A DNA stretch of 34,544 nucleotides from an uncultured Lachnospiraceae bacterium. Lineage in GTDB: Bacteria > Bacillota > Clostridia > Lachnospirales > Lachnospiraceae. Under the pieces are notes generated by a model. The model did no database searches and was not told the DNA's origin. It saw only the letters and a list, made by a program, of their open reading frames with translations. A program made the translations under genes and the position numbers. Position 1 is the first letter of the stretch. Every line of letters begins with the position of its first letter. The stretch is from the NCBI GenBank assembly GCA_910588815.1, contig CAJUQY010000032.1, positions 1 to 34,544 of the forward strand. The letters run 5' to 3'. Of the stretch, positions 14,714 to 22,723 are shown one piece after another.

Positions 14714-15772
14714 TTAGGCGTCCTTAAGCTCCACCAATGCGCAGCAGTTTGGCTGGTCGATCTTAAGAGGCGCGGCGTGCATATAGAAATAATTCTTTTC
14801 CGGCACCCAGGTGAAGAAAGTCAAGGTGCTGGTCTCATGGTTGACAGAATAGAGGTATTTCCCACCGGGCATCATGCCGATGTCCTTGGGATATTCGCCG
14901 CTGATGGGGAGAACCACCCTCTGGATGAGGAGGCCGGTCTTGTCATTCCGCTCAAAAATACCGATGCTGTTGTCGCCTGCGTTGGAACAGAGGATCAGCT
15001 TTCCGGCAGGGCCGAACCTGAGTGCGGCGGCGGCGTTGACGTTGCTGTGCTCCTTGCCCATGGTGGAGATGGTCTGTAAAAGCTCAAACTTCGGATAACC
15101 GGAGCTTCCGTCGTAAGAATAGACAGAAATATAGTTTTTCAGCTCGGAAATGACGTACATAAATTTTCCGTCGTGGGAAAACCGCAAAAACCGGGGAGCC
15201 GATTCCAGTTCACAGCGGACCGTATCCACCAGTTTGATCCTCCCGCTCTCCCTGTCAAAACGGAAAATCCGGATCTGATCAATCCCCAGGTTGGCGGCAC
15301 AGAGAAATTTTCCGTCGGGGGTCAGGCGGGAACAGCTGATATGAGGACGGAAGTTCCGCTCTGCGATGCTGCCGATGCCCTTATCGTAAAAACCGTCGGT
15401 GATCTCGCCGGCGCTGCCGTCTTCGTTGATCCTGAGGACGGTCACCTTACCGTCATGGTAACCGGAGACGAACATGAATTTTTGTTCCGGATCTGTGGAA
15501 ATGTGGCAGCCTCTCATGCCGCGGATGGTGGCGAGGCCCATGCGGTCCAGATCTCCGTCCGGCAGGATCCGGTAGCTGACAATGCCGTTGTCGGCGATGG
15601 AGTACAGTCTGGATCCGTCTCTGGAAGCGGAGACGTAGGAGGCATTGAAGATCGGAACCTCTTTCCGCTTCGTCATGGTTCCGTTCTCCACGTCCACGTC
15701 GAGAATGGTGATGCCTTTACTGTTTCCGATATATGTGTAAGAACCTACATATGCGACATATCTCTTTTTCAA
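14714..15772 (-). CDS. Beta-propeller protein, lactonase (6-phosphogluconolactonase-like) family
   Basis: 352 residues from a TTG start at 15772: GGAGGT on the minus strand lies 6 bases ahead, and the protein then begins KKRYVAYVGSYTYIGNSKG, which is where the family usually begins. The longer reading from the ATG at 15838 adds 22 unlikely residues and runs through the ribosome site. Repeated strands (DGKFLCAANLG, DGKFMYVISELKNYISVY, AGKLILCSNAGDNSIGIF, GGKYLYSVNHETSTLTFF) mark the seven-bladed propeller of the lactonase family (Pgl type). Many members hydrolyse sugar lactones, but some have other roles, so the activity is inferred. No signal peptide. It is convergent with radA, with 52 bases between the stop codons. 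Confidence 0.85.
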   Translation of the reverse strand: MKKRYVAYVGSYTYIGNSKGITILDVDVENGTMTKRKEVPIFNASYVSASRDGSRLYSIADNGIVSYRILPDGDLDRMGLATIRGMRGCHISTDPEQKFMFVSGYHDGKVTVLRINEDGSAGEITDGFYDKGIGSIAERNFRPHISCSRLTPDGKFLCAANLGIDQIRIFRFDRESGRIKLVDTVRCELESAPRFLRFSHDGKFMYVISELKNYISVYSYDGSSGYPKFELLQTISTMGKEHSNVNAAAALRFGPAGKLILCSNAGDNSIGIFERNDKTGLLIQRVVLPISGEYPKDIGMMPGGKYLYSVNHETSTLTFFTWVPEKNYFYMHAAPLKIDQPNCCALVELKDA

Positions 15773-15794
15773 AATATTACCTCCTACCCATGCA

Positions 15795-15858
15795 GCCTTT
15801 TTAAGCAGTATCCCCTTCGGGGACCCCATAATGGCCATACGGCCTTTTTAAGCAGTAT
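15795..15858. repeat. Pair of 17-base direct repeats in leader of lactonase gene
   Basis: GCCTTTTTAAGCAGTAT is present at 15795-15811 and again at 15842-15858, exact copies 47 bases apart. The outer copy overlaps the -10 box of the promoter. A small CCCC-TTCG-GGGG hairpin lies between. The repeat could be a local duplication or a regulator site. Confidence 0.75.
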
Positions 15859-15882
15859 AGCATATTAAAAAAGAAATGTTAA
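15854..15882 (-). promoter_or_regulatory. Promoter of the lactonase gene
   Basis: On the minus strand: TTAACA (15882-15877), 17-base spacer, TATACT (15859-15854). The leader from here to the TTG start would be about 75 bases. Confidence 0.75.
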
Positions 15883-15905
15883 GACCTGAAACGGCGACTT
15901 TATGC

Positions 15906-16630
15906 TTATCCGGGAATGGTTCCGTCCACATCCCAAAGATCTTCCCATCCGGAGGCCCCCTCCCACAGGAACACCTGGCCTTTCACAAGGCGGCAGTTTT
16001 TGTCGGCTCTCGAGATTTGTTCCATTTCTTCCGGGGTGAGGGGATCCTCCGTCACACATTTCAGATTGCTCAGGTACTGTGGCTCTTTGACAGAGAAGGG
16101 AATGGGGATCTGCCCTCTTTGGACATCCACAGGTGGCGGACCAGCCCAAGATCTGCCAGACGTTCACACTGTCTCCAGGTGTCCATAAATTCTTCCGGAC
16201 AGAAGGGCCTGGAATCCGGATTCCTGGAATCACCGTCACACCCCGGCGCGTGGTAGTTGGGGAACGGCCAGTGGACGAAATAGAGGTCGATCTGCGAAAG
16301 CCGCAGGTCGGCAAGGCTTTTTCTGCAGGCTGCCTCCACATCCCTGTGGTGGTCGTTCCAGACCTTGGAAGTGATGAAGAGCTCCTCTCTGCCGACCACC
16401 TGTTCTGCAAATAACTTCTCCAGCATTTCTCCGATGGGCGCCTCGTTTTGGTATACTTCCGCACAGTCGATCAGCCGGTAACCGCCCTTTACGGCGCCGT
16501 AGACGGCGGAGGCCACAGCCTCCGCCGAATACTTGTCGGATCCAAAGGTTCCGATTCCAAGGGCAGGAATCTCTTCTCCGGTATACAACGTCTTTATGGG
16601 AACTTTTTTCGGATCGATGGTTTCACTCAC
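15906..16630 (-). pseudogene. Aldo/keto reductase, broken by an internal deletion with frameshift
   Basis: The first part (16630 down to about 16132, GTG start after GGAG) codes an aldo/keto reductase N-terminus with the tetrad Asp55, Tyr60, Lys89 and His120 intact. After GLVRHL the frame changes, and the second part (about 16132 to 15906) continues in another frame with VQRGQIPIPFSVKE, the strand and cofactor-binding segment normally found near the C-terminus, through DLWDVDGTIPG. The stretch expected between them, by analogy with ordinary 310-320 residue members, is missing: about 70-90 residues. So this is a deletion relic, not a sequencing slip alone. It lies 23 bases after the alcohol dehydrogenase gene, in the same direction, and probably was once its operon partner. 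Confidence 0.8.
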
Positions 16631-16653
16631 AATGGTTTCTCCTTATTCTTTTC

Positions 16654-17703
16654 CTACTCAAATACGACGGCCACTTTTCCGCATTGTCCGCCTGCCATGA
16701 GGGCATAGGCTTCGCCGGCTTTTTCCAGAGGAAATTCGTGGGTGATCAACTCCTCCGGATGGATGCCCCAGCGGACCAGCCGTTCCACCAGCTCTTCCAT
16801 TTTCCAGAGAGAGGTTACCCAAGAACCGTAGATGGTTTTCTGGCCGTGGATAATGTCGGGGCTGGGAGTGAAATTACAGGTGCCGCCCTCCCCCACAAAG
16901 GCGATTTTTCCCCAGGGTCTGGTTGCCCGAATGGCAAGCTGTCTTCCGGGATCGCTGGCGCTGGCATCAATGGCCCGTTCCACGCCGTGCCCCCCGGTGA
17001 CGGAGAGGATCTGCTCCAGGGTATCCTCGCCGGGCTTAAATACATAATCGGCTAATCCCAGTTTTTTCGCCAGGTCAATCCGATAGTCATTCATCTCCAC
17101 ACCGATGGTCTTTTCTGCGCCCATGGCTTTGGAGAGCATCAGAGCTGCCAGGCCCACCGGCCCGAGCCCGGTAACCAGTACGGCGTCATTTCCACAGACG
17201 CCGATCTTTTCAATGGCTTCGTACACGGTGCCGAAACCGCAGGCCACCTGTGCGCCGTCTTTGTAGCTCAGCTCGTCGGGAAGGGCGATCAGATCCTTTT
17301 CCTCTGCAAGGATGTAGGGGGCCATTCCTCCGTCCCTCTGCCAGCCGTAGGCTTTGCGGTGCTCGCTGGTACAGGAGATATAATATCCTCTCCGGCAGTC
17401 GTTGCATACCCCGCAGCCGGAAATGTGATAGACGACGACCCGGTCTCCCTTTTTAAAACGCTTAAGGCCCTCGCCTTCCGCCACGATGACGCCGCAGGGT
17501 TCATGTCCGGCCACGGTTCCCGGAATGTATCCTTCCGGCCCTTTTCCCACATGCTCCCGGTAGATGCAGCGGATATCGCTGCCGCAGATGGTAGTTGCCT
17601 TTGTCTGGATCAGCACCTGGCCATGGCCCGGCTTCGGGACCTCAAACTCCTTCAGCTCAACGGTACTGTTTCCCGGTAAAATTGCACCCAGCATTTTTTC
17701 CAT
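16654..17703 (-). CDS. Zinc-dependent alcohol dehydrogenase (MDR family)
   Basis: 349 residues. The catalytic zinc site has Cys40 and the GHE pair (His67, Glu68); the structural zinc loop has Cys97, Cys100, Cys103 and Cys111. The Rossmann motif GLGPVG near residue 175 binds NAD(P). The chain is complete. It probably oxidises a polyol or sugar alcohol, or reduces the matching ketone, but the substrate is not visible. GGAGG with a 9-base spacer supports the ATG at 17703. The broken aldo/keto reductase follows in the same direction, and an AraC regulator is divergent, which suggests regulation by that protein. Confidence 0.93.
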   Translation of the reverse strand: MEKMLGAILPGNSTVELKEFEVPKPGHGQVLIQTKATTICGSDIRCIYREHVGKGPEGYIPGTVAGHEPCGVIVAEGEGLKRFKKGDRVVVYHISGCGVCNDCRRGYYISCTSEHRKAYGWQRDGGMAPYILAEEKDLIALPDELSYKDGAQVACGFGTVYEAIEKIGVCGNDAVLVTGLGPVGLAALMLSKAMGAEKTIGVEMNDYRIDLAKKLGLADYVFKPGEDTLEQILSVTGGHGVERAIDASASDPGRQLAIRATRPWGKIAFVGEGGTCNFTPSPDIIHGQKTIYGSWVTSLWKMEELVERLVRWGIHPEELITHEFPLEKAGEAYALMAGGQCGKVAVVFE

Positions 17704-17747
17704 GTTTTTAAGCCTCCGTTTCGTTAAAATATCTGTTAGATACTTGT

Positions 17748-17777
17748 ATTATAGCCCTTTGCCGTTTCCCATTGTAA
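17748..17777 (-). promoter_or_regulatory. Promoter of alcohol dehydrogenase gene
   Basis: Perfect TATAAT (17753-17748 on the minus strand). The -35 is weak: TTACAA at 17777-17772 with an 18-base spacer, as expected where an AraC-type activator is needed. Confidence 0.6.
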
Positions 17778-17829
17778 GAGAGAAAACGGACATATTTTTA
17801 TGATTTTATGTCGCCTTTTCGCAGGTTTA

Positions 17830-17858
17830 TTGTTATCTGACGGCGGAAATGCTATAAT
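17830..17858 (+). promoter_or_regulatory. Promoter of AraC-family regulator
   Basis: TTGTTA (17830-17835), 17-base spacer, perfect TATAAT (17853-17858). Confidence 0.65.
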
Positions 17859-17922
17859 CGCGGCAGGATTGCTTTTTGAGGGAAAAAGATAAAGATGCAG
17901 GCTTTTGCCGGAAGGGGATCAT

Positions 17923-18828
17923 ATGAAAGAATTGTATACGGATCTGAATATTCGTTTTTCGGTGGAGCAGAGAAGCTTCTGTGCCCTGAATATCATTTAC
18001 GAGCGCTTTTTGCGGACGGTTCCCAGCCACAGCCACGGAAAAAACAGTTATGAGATTCACTACATCCCATCCGGCTTCGGCCATGCGAGAATTAATCAGG
18101 CTCTTTACGATATTGTCCCCAATACTCTGTATGTAACCGGCCCCCATGTGGAGCATGCGCAAGTACCGGCTCCGGAGGATCCCATGTGCGAATACTGTGT
18201 ATACCTGAATCTGGAACGGGGCCGCCCGCGGGGGAATCCGGAAAAAAGGCCGGCCGCTCAATGGCTGCCCGCCCCGCCCCCGTCCATACTTCAGCTTTTT
18301 GAGGAGACTCCTTTTTGGTTTGGGCAGGACCGCCAGAATGTTTCCGGAGTCATGGAGCAGATTTTTTTTGAACTCAGGAATCAGTATAGGGGCTATATGC
18401 AGCAGGTGGAAGCGCTGCTCACCCAGCTGGTCGTCCTCACGGCCCGCAATTATGAAGAACAGCAAAAGGCTGTCACACATTTTGGGCCCTCGAATCCGGA
18501 GAACAGTAAATTTATCCTGTTGGAGGAATACTTTCTATATGAATATCAGAACCTTTCCCTGAAGGCGCTGGCAGACCGCCTCGGACTTGGCTGTCGTCAG
18601 ACGGAGCGCCTTTTAAAAGAACATTACGGAAAAACCTTTCTCCAGAAAAAAACAGAAGCCAGAATGGCTGCTGCGGCTATTTTGCTGTCAGATCAGGCAC
18701 GCAGTATTTCATCCATAGCAGAAGAGCTGGGGTATTCTTCCGCGGAACATTTTTCGGCTGCCTTTAAACGGCATTACAAGATGACTGCAAGGGAATACCG
18801 GCGCAGGGGGGACCGCCTTCAAAAATGA
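17923..18828 (+). CDS. AraC family transcriptional regulator
   Basis: 301 residues from the ATG at 17923, which follows GGAAGGGG by 5 bases; an in-frame TTG at 17905 overlaps that site. The N-terminal part has a cupin-like sensor layout (SHSHGKNSYEIHYIPSG and later NTLYVTGPHVEHAQV), and the C-terminal 100 residues hold two helix-turn-helix motifs (LSLKALADRLGLGCRQTERLLKE and SISSIAEELGYSSAEHFSAAFKRHY). The sensor probably binds a sugar-like ligand. It is divergent from the alcohol dehydrogenase gene and likely activates it. Confidence 0.92.
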   Translation: MKELYTDLNIRFSVEQRSFCALNIIYERFLRTVPSHSHGKNSYEIHYIPSGFGHARINQALYDIVPNTLYVTGPHVEHAQVPAPEDPMCEYCVYLNLERGRPRGNPEKRPAAQWLPAPPPSILQLFEETPFWFGQDRQNVSGVMEQIFFELRNQYRGYMQQVEALLTQLVVLTARNYEEQQKAVTHFGPSNPENSKFILLEEYFLYEYQNLSLKALADRLGLGCRQTERLLKEHYGKTFLQKKTEARMAAAAILLSDQARSISSIAEELGYSSAEHFSAAFKRHYKMTAREYRRRGDRLQK

Positions 18829-18834
18829 CAAAAT

Positions 18835-18864
18835 TGTCACCGAATCTGTCACCGGAATGTCATG
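18835..18864 (+). promoter_or_regulatory. TGTCACCG repeats before the second ABC operon
   Basis: TGTCACCG occurs at 18835-18842 and 18847-18854, with a third partial copy TGTCATG at 18858-18864. The spacings are 12 and 11 bases. The pattern fits tandem sites for an OmpR-type response regulator. The leftmost copy also forms an inverted repeat with TGACAA at 18826-18831, over the end of the AraC gene. A -10-like TAGGAT follows at 18874. Confidence 0.5.
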
Positions 18865-18942
18865 CTGCCATGGTAGGATAAGATCAGGCAAGAGAAAAAC
18901 AAGAGATTTTCATCAATAGAAAGTTTATGGAGGAATGAGGAC

Positions 18943-19674
18943 GTGGAAGTATTGCGGGTAGAAAATTTGTGTAAGACTTACGGCGTGGGCGACACCAGGG
19001 TGGACGCCCTTCGGAACGTATCCTTTTCTGTGGAAAAGGGAGAATTTGTGGCGATTGTCGGGCCGTCCGGCTCCGGAAAATCGACCCTGCTCCATATTCT
19101 GGGGGGCGTGGACCGTCCCACCTCGGGGAATGTGATTATTGACGGGACATCCATTTATGAGCTCAATGAGACGAAGATGGCGATTTTCAGGAGGCGGCAG
19201 ATCGGACTGATCTATCAGTTTTATAACCTGCTCCCGGTGCTCAATGTGGAGGAAAACCTGACACTCCCCCTTCTTTTGGACGGGCAGAAGGCGGATATGA
19301 ACTACTTGAAAGAGCTCGCCGGGATACTGGGGCTTTTGGGGCGGATGAACCACCTGCCTAACCAGCTTTCCGGCGGGCAGCAGCAGAGAGTTTCCATCGG
19401 CCGGGCGCTGATCAACCATCCGGCCATTGTGCTGGCCGACGAGCCCACGGGAAACCTGGATTCCAAGAACAGTGCGGAGATTGTGGATCTCCTTAAGGAG
19501 TCCAACCTGAAATACCATCAGACCCTGGTCATCATTACCCACGACGAGCGGATCGCCCTCCAGGCGGACCGGGTGATCTCCATTGAGGACGGACAGATTT
19601 CCGGTGACCAGTGGCAGAGAGGCAGGGAGAGCCGGTCCAGGGAGGCCGGATGGCAGCGGGAGGTGCACGCATGA
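18943..19674 (+). CDS. ABC transporter ATP-binding protein (FtsX-partner type)
   Basis: 243 residues, GTG start after GGAGG (18929-18933). Walker A GPSGSGKST, signature LSGGQQQRVSIGRAL, Walker B IVLADEPTGNLD and ITHD are all present. The C-terminus extends about 20 residues beyond the core, rich in R, E and G. The start codon of the permease overlaps its stop by four bases (ATGA), giving coupled translation. Confidence 0.94.
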   Translation: MEVLRVENLCKTYGVGDTRVDALRNVSFSVEKGEFVAIVGPSGSGKSTLLHILGGVDRPTSGNVIIDGTSIYELNETKMAIFRRRQIGLIYQFYNLLPVLNVEENLTLPLLLDGQKADMNYLKELAGILGLLGRMNHLPNQLSGGQQQRVSIGRALINHPAIVLADEPTGNLDSKNSAEIVDLLKESNLKYHQTLVIITHDERIALQADRVISIEDGQISGDQWQRGRESRSREAGWQREVHA

Positions 19675-22430
19675 ATATCATAAGCAGGATGACGGTTCAG
19701 CATTTGAAGCAGAATAAAAAGAGAACCATCGTCACGATTTTAGGGATTATGCTTTCGGTGGCGCTCATTATGGCAATTTCTGCTTTTGCGGAATCCTTTC
19801 TGGATTTGATGCGTCAGCAGGAGATTGCCAGTGACGGAGAGTGGCATGTGGATTTCGATAAGGTCGCTGCCGAACAGATTCCGGAGATCACAGAGGATCC
19901 GGAAGTGAAAAAGACTCTGGTCAGCAGAGAGATGGGGGCGGCTCTTTTGGAGGGGTGCGAGAATGAGGCAAAGCCTTATCTGGCCGTCCGGGCTTATGAC
20001 CAGGGCGCCATGGAAGAATATCCGCTCACGCTTTTGGAAGGAAGGCTGCCCCAGGCGGCGGGGGAGATTGTACTTCCGAAGCACCTGGAAACTAACGGCG
20101 GTATTGATTGGAAAGTGGGAGACACCATTACTTTAAATCTTGGCATTAGAATGATTCATTCGGAGGAGGGGGATCAGGAGGCACCTGTCTATTATCCTTA
20201 TTATGAAGGCGAGGAGACGCTGGAGAATACCCATGAGGGAACCTATACAGTGGTCGGGATCATTGAGCGCCCCACCTTTGAGGGCTACAGCCAGGGTTCC
20301 TATACCGCCATTACCTGGCTGGATGTGGAGAACCTCGGAGCGGAAGAGCGCGTGACGGTGCAGGTCCAGGTGAAAGATCTGGATAACGGCTTATTTGACT
20401 GGGGCGACAGGAAGGCTGAGGCTTTGAATCTGGAGCATAATTTTAACAACAGTCTGCTGTCCTTTTACATGCTTTCCGGAAATGACACCATCGTGACCAT
20501 GCTGAGCCGGGTCAAGTGGGTGATGATGCTCATTGTGGCGGCCGGCTCTGTGGCAGTGATCTACAGCTCCTTTGCCATATCCATCTCGGAGAGGAGCCGG
20601 TATCTGGGGATGCTGGCCAGCGTGGGGGCCACCAAGAGGCAGAAGCGGAATTCCGTGTTCACGGAAGCGGTGCTCCTTGGCCTGATCGGTATTCCTCTCG
20701 GTTTGCTTCTCGGCTTTGCGGGCGTGTTTGTGACTACCAGATGCATCCGGGGACTGGTGAGCAGTACTTTAGGCGATGCCATGGGAATGGAGCATGTGGC
20801 CATGCGGGTGATCGTCTCCTGGCCGGGGATCCTGGGAGCAGTCGTTTTGGCGGCGGTGACGATCTTGGTGTCGGCCTGGATACCGGCGAAGCGTGCGTCG
20901 AAGATCACTCCGGTGGAGGCTATCCGCCAGAACCAGGATATCAAACTGTCTGGGAGGCAGGTGAAGACCTCCAGGCTCACCAGAAAGCTCTTTGGTTTTG
21001 AGGGAGAGCTGGCTTTAAAGAATCTGAAACGGAACAAGAAACGTTACCGGGCGGCGGTTCTTTCTCTGATTTTCTGCATTGCTCTTTACTTAAGTGTGGC
21101 TTCCTTTACGGCCTATCTGAAAGGCGCTTATCGGATGGGGATTGGGGCAGCTTCGGTCAATCCGCCGGACATTTCCGTGACAATTTATCCGGAACCGGCT
21201 TATGGGAACGGAGACGAGGCTTTGGCAGAACCCAAAGAAGGGGAGGACGAAGATGCGCAGGAAAGGGCCAGACAGGAGAGCCTGGAAGAGAGGATCGCAA
21301 AAATCCGGGCCATGGATCACATCACTCAGTGTGTGACGCAGGTGAACAGATGGATACAAGTCTTTCTCGCGGACGGTGAGAACCTTTCCGAGGATACGAG
21401 AAAGGCGCTGGAGGAAAGCGAGGGAGAGGTTCTCGGCGGGAAGAATATGGGCCCCTATCTGATGAACGTGGACGTGGTCGGGCTGGATAAGGAGAGCCTT
21501 TCTGCCTTTGCAGATCAGGTGGGCGCAGACAAGGAACTGCTTTTTGATGGGTCAAAGAAGGGCGTCATCCTGATCAACCGGAGAGGCGACCTGATGAATG
21601 GCCGCCGTTCCTGGAAGGAGATTTGGGATGTGAAAGCCGGAGAGACCGTTGAGGGTACCCAGTGGTCTCTGCTCGAAAAGACTTCGGAGCTTCCGGAGGA
21701 TGGGGTAATCGCAAGGGTGGACGACAGCGATTTTGTGGACGTTTTGACTCCGTTTTCCATGGATGTGGCGGGAGTGACGACGGAGCTCCCTCTGGGAGCT
21801 GCCTACAGTGATGATATCAATCACATTTTGGTGTATACGACTATTGAAAATGCCATGAGTTTTGATATTGGCGGAAATGATGCAGGCGGCGAGAGGCAGC
21901 TTCTGCTTATGAGCGACGATTACGAGACTTTGTTGGATGATTTATCCGACATGCGGCAGAACGAGGGGAACCTGTATGCTTACAGCTACAAGAAGGAGAT
22001 GGAGAGCATGAATAATGTACTTCTCCTGATCAATGTGTTCGTGTACGGCTTCATTATCCTGACGGCACTCATCTGTGTCACCAGCATTTTCAACACCATT
22101 TCCACCAGCATGGCCCTCCGGAGAAGGGAGTATGCGATGCTTAAGTCGGTGGGCATGGACCCGAGACGGTTCAACCGGATGATCGCCTACGAGAGTGTGT
22201 TTTATGGGCTGAAGGCTCTGCTCTACGGGCTCCCCATCGGGCTGCTCCTGATGCTTGGTATTTACACCGCCATCTCAAGCGCCGTTGAGACCGGCTTTTA
22301 TATCCTCTGGAACCAGGTGATTGCGGCCATAGTAAGCGTTATGCTGGTGGTGGGGGTAACTATGTGGTACTCCTCCAGAAAGATCAAGAAGGCCAACATA
22401 GTGGATGTGCTGAAAAACGAGAATATTTGA
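19671..22430 (+). CDS. Large FtsX-domain ABC permease, two FtsX modules
   Basis: 919 residues from ATG 19671, which has GGGAGGT at 19658-19664; the upstream ATG at 19611 lies in the ATPase gene and has no ribosome site. An N-terminal helix (about 18-40), a first extracytoplasmic domain, three helices with the first FtsX module (about 280-430), a fifth helix (about 470-490), a long acidic extracytoplasmic domain (about 500-780), and a second set of three helices to the C-terminus. Duplicated FtsX permeases of this kind belong to systems linked to peptide-antibiotic resistance, lipoprotein release or cell-wall control; no substrate can be named. No two-component genes adjoin, although the promoter region has response-regulator-like repeats. 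Confidence 0.92.
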   Translation: MNIISRMTVQHLKQNKKRTIVTILGIMLSVALIMAISAFAESFLDLMRQQEIASDGEWHVDFDKVAAEQIPEITEDPEVKKTLVSREMGAALLEGCENEAKPYLAVRAYDQGAMEEYPLTLLEGRLPQAAGEIVLPKHLETNGGIDWKVGDTITLNLGIRMIHSEEGDQEAPVYYPYYEGEETLENTHEGTYTVVGIIERPTFEGYSQGSYTAITWLDVENLGAEERVTVQVQVKDLDNGLFDWGDRKAEALNLEHNFNNSLLSFYMLSGNDTIVTMLSRVKWVMMLIVAAGSVAVIYSSFAISISERSRYLGMLASVGATKRQKRNSVFTEAVLLGLIGIPLGLLLGFAGVFVTTRCIRGLVSSTLGDAMGMEHVAMRVIVSWPGILGAVVLAAVTILVSAWIPAKRASKITPVEAIRQNQDIKLSGRQVKTSRLTRKLFGFEGELALKNLKRNKKRYRAAVLSLIFCIALYLSVASFTAYLKGAYRMGIGAASVNPPDISVTIYPEPAYGNGDEALAEPKEGEDEDAQERARQESLEERIAKIRAMDHITQCVTQVNRWIQVFLADGENLSEDTRKALEESEGEVLGGKNMGPYLMNVDVVGLDKESLSAFADQVGADKELLFDGSKKGVILINRRGDLMNGRRSWKEIWDVKAGETVEGTQWSLLEKTSELPEDGVIARVDDSDFVDVLTPFSMDVAGVTTELPLGAAYSDDINHILVYTTIENAMSFDIGGNDAGGERQLLLMSDDYETLLDDLSDMRQNEGNLYAYSYKKEMESMNNVLLLINVFVYGFIILTALICVTSIFNTISTSMALRRREYAMLKSVGMDPRRFNRMIAYESVFYGLKALLYGLPIGLLLMLGIYTAISSAVETGFYILWNQVIAAIVSVMLVVGVTMWYSSRKIKKANIVDVLKNENI

Positions 22431-22475
22431 TTGCGGGGCTGTCCGCCATGGGGGTATGACGGCTTCAAAAGCAGG

Positions 22476-22499
22476 GAGAGGGGCAGGTAAGCCCCTCTC
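22476..22499 (+). terminator. Hairpin after ABC operon
   Basis: Nine-base-pair stem GAGAGGGGC (22476-22484) with GCCCCTCTC (22491-22499). Only TT follows, so it is a weak intrinsic terminator or an mRNA-end protecting hairpin. Confidence 0.55.
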
Positions 22500-22573
22500 T
22501 TCATGCATGCTGCAGCTTTTAAGTTCATAACCTCGCCTGGCAGCCGCGCTGTTCAGCGAAAAAGAATTCGCCG

Positions 22574-22602
22574 TTGTAAAGTTTCTCTGATTGTGGTACA
22601 CT
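22574..22602 (+). promoter_or_regulatory. Promoter of rho
   Basis: TTGTAA (22574-22579), 17-base spacer, TACACT (22597-22602). The leader of about 115 bases before the rho ATG is long, which would fit the known autogenous control of rho, but no specific element is recognised in it. Confidence 0.55.
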
Positions 22603-22723
22603 GACTTATATAGTGGATCGCAGAGAGTCTGAAATTCTAAATTTGCCGTTTTTGCAGGCGGAAGTCTAAAAAAATCCCCTATTTCAGAAAACATCACAGA
22701 AATGAAGGAAAAGGAGAAACTTT

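Noticed and set aside
15173..15868. Plus-strand frame of 231 codons
   Set aside because: Antisense shadow of the lactonase gene, which has clear propeller repeats.
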